From Lachnospiraceae bacterium (GTDB lineage: Bacteria > Bacillota > Clostridia > Lachnospirales > Lachnospiraceae), in the NCBI GenBank assembly GCA_014804225.1, contig JAAVAF010000031.1, forward strand, positions 1 through 16,892: a stretch of 16,892 nucleotides of DNA, written 5' to 3'. Each line of letters starts with the position of its first letter. Within the stretch, counting starts at the first letter, position 1. This document shows, piece by piece, positions 14,302 to 16,892 of the stretch. Under the pieces are notes generated by a model. That model did not search any database and had not been told where the DNA came from. It saw nothing but the letters and a program-made list of their open reading frames with translations. A program made the translations under genes and the position numbers.

Positions 14302-14493
14302 CTATTCTTTAATCTTATCAATATCTGTAAGATTTACACCCGCAACATTTAATATCGCTTTTATCGAAAGATATTCGTCCTTTAATTTCGCGTATGTTTC
14401 CGTTGCGTTTTCTTTTTTTGCTAATATCATGTATTCTTGAATTTTTTTAAAATCATCGATTGCAGCTTTCGCAATTTCAAGACCGTTTGGCAT
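14302..14493 (-). CDS. Small soluble protein, 63 residues, paralogue of the one at 16306-16491
   Basis: Starts at ATG 14493 (MPNGLEIAKAAIDDFKKIQE), with AAAAGGA about 12 bases upstream. It is predicted to be all helical, with no signal peptide or membrane segment. The end, LKDEYLSIKAILNVAGVNLT followed by DIDKIKE, closely matches the other small protein. About 21 of 55 aligned residues are identical, including F-x3-Q-x-YMIL, the two Tyr, and the GVNLT-x2-D-x-IKE tail. It has its own promoter (14542-14570) and terminator (14249-14297), so it can be expressed alone, and it lies 78 bases downstream of ilvC. I do not recognise a named family and do not assign a function. Confidence 0.8.
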   Translation of the reverse strand: MPNGLEIAKAAIDDFKKIQEYMILAKKENATETYAKLKDEYLSIKAILNVAGVNLTDIDKIKE

Positions 14494-14506
14494 ACAACAT
14501 CACCGT

Positions 14507-14564
14507 CCTTTTATATAATCTGTACTGATTGCTACAATTCCATTATAACGGATTATATAAAAAG
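14507..14564 (-). promoter_or_regulatory. Inverted repeat that can hide the small gene's ribosome binding site
   Basis: TTTTATATAATC (14509-14520) and GATTATATAAAA (14551-14562) are perfect inverted copies. With flanking bases they form 14 bp on the minus strand, one of them G-U. The downstream arm includes AAAAGG, the Shine-Dalgarno of the gene at 14493. The upstream arm lies in the spacer of the promoter at 14542-14570, so it is absent from RNA started there but present in RNA reading through from ilvC. Confidence 0.65.
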
Positions 14565-14570
14565 TGTAAA
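14542..14570 (-). promoter_or_regulatory. Promoter of the 63-residue small protein gene
   Basis: On the minus strand TTTACA (14565-14570), a 17-base spacer and TATAAT (14542-14547). The -35 box abuts the ilvC stop codon. Confidence 0.78.
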
Positions 14571-14571
14571 G

Positions 14572-15597
14572 TTAGTTGTTGATAAACTTATCCTCTTCGT
14601 TATTCCAGCTGTAAAGTTTCCGAACTTCCTCGCCAACCTTCTCAGAAGAATGCTCTGCTGCAAGCTTTCTCATTGCCTTGAAGTGAACCTGACGTCCTGC
14701 CGGTGACATATCCAGCAAGAACTCTTTTGCAAACGAACCGTCCTGAATGTCAGAAAGAATTTTCTTCATTGTCTTCTTTGTTTCGTCTGTAATGATCTTC
14801 GGTCCTGTAATATAATCACCATACTCTGCCGTATTGGAAATCGAATATCTCATACCTGCAAAGCCTGACTGATAAATCAAATCAACAATCAGCTTCATCT
14901 CATGAATACACTCAAAGTAAGCGTTTCTCGGATCATATCCTGCCTCAACAAGTGTTTCAAAACCAGCCTGCATCAATGCGCAGACACCACCACAAAGAAC
15001 TGCCTGCTCACCAAACAAGTCTGTCTCTGTCTCTGTTCTGAAGGTTGTTTCCAATACACCAGCTCTTGCGCCGCCGATTGCAAGTGCATATGCAAGTGCC
15101 AAATCAAGTGCCTTACCTGTTGCGTTCTGCTCTACTGCAACCAAACAAGGAACACCCTTGCCTGCCTGATACTCAGAACGAACCGTATGTCCCGGTCCCT
15201 TCGGTGCAATCATCGTAACGTCCACATTTGCGGGCGGCTTGATGCAGCCAAAGTGAATGTTGAAACCATGTGCAAACATAAGCATATTGCCCGCCTCAAG
15301 GTTCGGCTCAATATCCTTCTTATACATATCTGCCTGTAACTCATCATTGATCAAAATCATAATGATATCAGCCTTCTTAGCAGCCTCAGCAGCCGTGTAA
15401 ACCTCAAATTCCTGCTTTACAGCCTTGTCCCAAGACTTGCTGCCCTCATAGAGACCGATGATAACCTTGCAGCCTGACTCCTTTGCATTCAGTGCATGAG
15501 CATGTCCCTGGCTTCCATAACCGATGACTGCGATTGTCTTGCCCTCCAATAAAGAAAGGTTACAATCCTCCTGATAATAAATCTTTGCTTCTGACAT
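14572..15597 (-). CDS. ilvC: Ketol-acid reductoisomerase, class I
   Basis: A 341-residue protein from ATG 15597, with AAGGAGG about 7 bases upstream supplied by the leader repeat. It converts acetolactate or acetohydroxybutyrate to dihydroxy acids in valine/isoleucine/leucine synthesis. The Rossmann motif is VIGYGSQGHAHALNAKESG (~24-42). Catalytic residues are in place: His110 (FAHGFNIHF), Lys133 (APKGPGHTVR), Asp193 and Glu197 (TDLFGEQAVLCGG), Glu229/Glu233 and Ser254 (SNTAEYGD). Length fits class I. The cofactor loop after strand beta-2 reads GLYEGSKSW, where many NADPH enzymes have GLR-x-GS-x-SW, so the usual Arg is Tyr and a Glu is next to it. It follows ilvN, separated by a 192-base leader with tandem structured repeats. 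Confidence 0.97.
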   Translation of the reverse strand: MSEAKIYYQEDCNLSLLEGKTIAVIGYGSQGHAHALNAKESGCKVIIGLYEGSKSWDKAVKQEFEVYTAAEAAKKADIIMILINDELQADMYKKDIEPNLEAGNMLMFAHGFNIHFGCIKPPANVDVTMIAPKGPGHTVRSEYQAGKGVPCLVAVEQNATGKALDLALAYALAIGGARAGVLETTFRTETETDLFGEQAVLCGGVCALMQAGFETLVEAGYDPRNAYFECIHEMKLIVDLIYQSGFAGMRYSISNTAEYGDYITGPKIITDETKKTMKKILSDIQDGSFAKEFLLDMSPAGRQVHFKAMRKLAAEHSSEKVGEEVRKLYSWNNEEDKFINN

Positions 15598-15606
15598 TTT
15601 TTAATT

Positions 15607-15668
15607 CCTCCTTGTTTTTCCGAAGGAAAAATGCGACTACCCTTGTAGGAGCAGAGGAATTTTCCTCC
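15607..15668 (-). repeat. Leader repeat family 1, copy B1 (adjacent to ilvC)
   Basis: A 62-bp unit almost identical to its neighbour B2 and to copy A at 1360-1420. On the minus strand it begins and ends with GGAGG; the final one is the ilvC Shine-Dalgarno. Potential hairpins are GAGGAA/TTCCTC, CTAC-AAGG-GTAG, and TTTTTCC-TTC-GGAAAAA. The last has an extra C-G pair relative to the other copies, gained on both arms. Confidence 0.88.
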
Positions 15669-15724
15669 TTGTTTTTTCGAAGAAAAATACGACTACCCTT
15701 GTAGGAGCAGAGGAATTTTCCTCC
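15664..15724 (-). repeat. Leader repeat family 1, copy B2, with a partial third unit beyond it
   Basis: A 61-bp unit sharing its GGAGG with B1. The third hairpin is TTTTTC-TTC-GAAAAA. Beyond 15720, continuing to about 15745, lies a partial unit: the CAAGGAGG end preceded by TTTTCT-TTT-AGAAAA, a hairpin of the same shape but different sequence. The tandem period is 56-57 bases. The rest of the leader up to the ilvN stop (15746-15789) is A/T-rich with no recognised signal. Confidence 0.87.
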
Positions 15725-15789
15725 TTGTTTTCTAAAAGAAAATATTGTTTTTTTATAGATCTATGCAATAAATATTACATAAATAAAAT

Positions 15790-16293
15790 CTACGCTTCAA
15801 GATGGATCAACTCATCTGTTCCCCTTGCAAGTCCCGCAATACCCGTCCTTGCAATCTCAAGAATTTCATAGTCCGCAAGAAGTCCGATAAACGCATCGAT
15901 CTTAGACTGATTTCCCGTAAGCTCCACAATCAGGCTGTCCACATTGACATCAATAATTTTTGCTCGGAAAATATCAGCTACCGCAATCACGCCCTGACGC
16001 TTTTCAGGTGCGGATTTTACTTTGATCAGACACAACTCTCTGTATACACTTTTTTCAGGTCTTAATTCACGAACATCTCTCACATCGATCAGCTTGGAAA
16101 CCTGCTTTTCAATCTGGTCTAAGATTTCCTCATCACCCGATGTCACAATTGTAATGCGCGTAAAACGCGGATCTGACGTCACACCTGCCGTAATACTATC
16201 AATATTATAGCCTCGTCTCGAAAATAATCCCGTGATACGGCTTAACACACCTGCATTATTATTAACCAAAAGCTGAAAAACCTTGTTCTGCAT
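15790..16293 (-). CDS. ilvN: Acetolactate synthase small (regulatory) subunit
   Basis: A 167-residue protein from ATG 16293 (MQNKVFQLLVNNNAGVLSRI), with TAGGAG at 9 bases. The TAG of the preceding small gene is part of this ribosome binding site. The N-terminal ACT domain (~1-75) has the conserved LLVNNNAGVLSRITGLFSRRGYNIDSITAG, whose Asn/Gly-rich turn binds valine for feedback inhibition. The C-terminal domain (~80-160, YRELCLIKVKSAPEKRQGVI, ARTGIAGLARG) is full length. The subunit activates the catalytic IlvB subunit, which is not in the window. It lies between a paralogous small-subunit gene and ilvC. Confidence 0.95.
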   Translation of the reverse strand: MQNKVFQLLVNNNAGVLSRITGLFSRRGYNIDSITAGVTSDPRFTRITIVTSGDEEILDQIEKQVSKLIDVRDVRELRPEKSVYRELCLIKVKSAPEKRQGVIAVADIFRAKIIDVNVDSLIVELTGNQSKIDAFIGLLADYEILEIARTGIAGLARGTDELIHLEA

Positions 16294-16305
16294 AAATATG
16301 CGCTC

Positions 16306-16491
16306 CTATTCCTTTATAATATCTAATTCTGTAAGGTTTACCCCTGAAATTTGCAAGAATACTTTTAATTCAATATAACGGCTTCTCATTTCTTTATATG
16401 GTGCAGATTCTTTATCTGACGTTAAAATCATATACTTTTGTAATCTTGAAAACTCCTCAATTGAAATTTTTATCATTTCTTTTTCTGTCAT
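16306..16491 (-). CDS. Small soluble protein, 61 residues, paralogue of the one at 14302-14493
   Basis: Start ATG 16491 (MTEKEMIKISIEEFSRLQKY), with a strong AAGGAGGT at 9 bases. This excludes the frame opening at 16518, which would begin upstream of that site. It is predicted to be all helical, with no membrane segment. Shared with the other copy: F-x3-Q-x-YMIL, a Tyr-rich middle, then GVNLTELDIIKE at the end. It has a consensus promoter of its own (16524-16552) and lies between two acetolactate synthase small-subunit genes, 12 bases before ilvN. That promoter probably also drives ilvN and ilvC. A role tied to branched-chain amino acid synthesis is suggested by position only; no family is recognised. 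Confidence 0.82.
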   Translation of the reverse strand: MTEKEMIKISIEEFSRLQKYMILTSDKESAPYKEMRSRYIELKVFLQISGVNLTELDIIKE

Positions 16492-16523
16492 ACTACCGCA
16501 CCTCCTTGTTATAAACAAACTTT

Positions 16524-16552
16524 ATTTTATCAAGCTTTATGTTAATTGTCAA
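16524..16552 (-). promoter_or_regulatory. Promoter of the 61-aa small gene - ilvN - ilvC
   Basis: On the minus strand a perfect TTGACA (16547-16552), a 17-base spacer and TAAAAT (16524-16529). The -35 box lies in the last codons of the upstream IlvN-like gene. Confidence 0.82.
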
Positions 16553-16892
16553 CACATTTAGGCAAGGCAAGTGTGCCTGTTCTTGCAACTTCAACAATAC
16601 TGATTGACTTTAGCATATCAAGCATTACTTTAATACGTTCCGGCATATCACAAATCTGGATAATCATATTTGTATTCGACATATCAACAATATCCGCTTT
16701 CATAATATCGCAGATTTCCATGATATCACGCCTTGTATTTCTATTATATTTTACTTTGATTAACATCAGCTCACGGCTGATGCTGTCCTTCTCATCAAAA
16801 GTTTTTACCTTGATGATGTCGAGCTTTTTGTTCAGCTGCTTTTCTATTTGCTCAATTGTCCGCTCGTTACCTGAGCTTACAATGGTCATACA
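16542..16892 (-). CDS. Second IlvN-like ACT-domain small subunit, N-terminus beyond the window
   Basis: Open from the right edge to TAA at 16542, about 116 codons. The frame continues upstream of the apparent Met at 16889 (preceded by a Cys codon), so that Met need not be the start. It aligns along its length with the ilvN at 15790-16293: MTIVSSGNERTIEQIEKQLNKKLD against ITIVTSGDEEILDQIEKQVS, then SRELMLIKVKYNRNTRRDI, and VEVARTGTLALPK near the end. It therefore covers the end of the ACT domain and the C-terminal domain. The C-terminus is shorter and less conserved than in the full copy. It may be an alternative regulatory subunit of acetolactate synthase. The valine-binding N-terminal segment cannot be inspected here. 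Confidence 0.85.
   Translation of the reverse strand, partial: CMTIVSSGNERTIEQIEKQLNKKLDIIKVKTFDEKDSISRELMLIKVKYNRNTRRDIMEICDIMKADIVDMSNTNMIIQICDMPERIKVMLDMLKSISIVEVARTGTLALPKCVDN

Noticed and set aside
15607..15745. CRISPR array
   Set aside because: The units are adjacent and share their boundary bases, with no unique spacers, and only two full units occur.
15598..15789. T-box or amino-acid leader-peptide attenuator upstream of ilvC
   Set aside because: No T-box core sequence, no leader ORF rich in Leu/Val/Ile codons and no terminator with a T run was found; the region is occupied by the tandem repeats.

Overview
The window looks like core chromosome of a low-to-moderate GC Clostridia, most likely a Lachnospiraceae-type gut anaerobe. 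The evidence is Firmicute synteny (rpmB divergent from yloU-yloV/fakA; a ytfI-ytfJ/GerW sporulation pair), strong AGGAGG ribosome binding sites, consensus sigma-A promoters, and a SEDS-transpeptidase fusion. The genus cannot be fixed from the sequence. Every gene is on the minus strand except rpmB. No IS, phage, tRNA, rRNA or CRISPR is seen.

Reading in the main (minus) direction, from high to low coordinates. (1) Branched-chain amino acid block, 16892-14572: a cut-off IlvN-like ACT protein, a 61-aa small protein with its own consensus promoter, a full ilvN, a tandem leader repeat, and ilvC. Next comes a second 63-aa small protein (14302-14493), a paralogue of the first, with its own promoter and terminator. 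(2) ruvA-ruvB (14182-12512), with a perfect hairpin between them. (3) A cell-division/envelope operon, zapA - U32 family protein - SEDS/PBP fusion (12419-7091), with overlapping or abutting genes. (4) A small signalling operon, 6960-5221: a CheX-like phosphatase fused to an N-terminal repeat domain, an orphan CheY, and a NUDIX hydrolase. (5) An unknown 109-aa gene, then ytfI and ytfJ (4995-3207). (6) A 46-aa two-helix membrane peptide (2988-3128) and a coiled-coil protein with a C-terminal J-like domain (2360-2941). (7) rpmB (+), divergent from yloU, which is followed by fakA/yloV running off the left edge.

Two families of structured intergenic repeats stand out. Family 1 is a ~61-bp element at 1360-1420 and as a tandem array at 15607-15724. 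It sits directly in front of fakA and ilvC so that its terminal GGAGG is the gene's Shine-Dalgarno. Family 2 is an ~88-bp element at 2242-2329 (+) and 5084-5171 (-). Each copy directly follows an ordinary terminator and ends in a second terminator-like hairpin whose stem differs completely between copies while staying perfectly paired and keeping the same loop. In both families the differences between copies preserve base pairing, so they probably act as RNA. Neither matches an element I can name.

Other points of interest are the paralogous small proteins in the ilv locus. In read-through RNA from ilvC the ribosome binding site of the second one would be locked in a 14-bp stem, but not in RNA from its own promoter. 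The CheX/CheY pair lies away from any visible chemotaxis genes.
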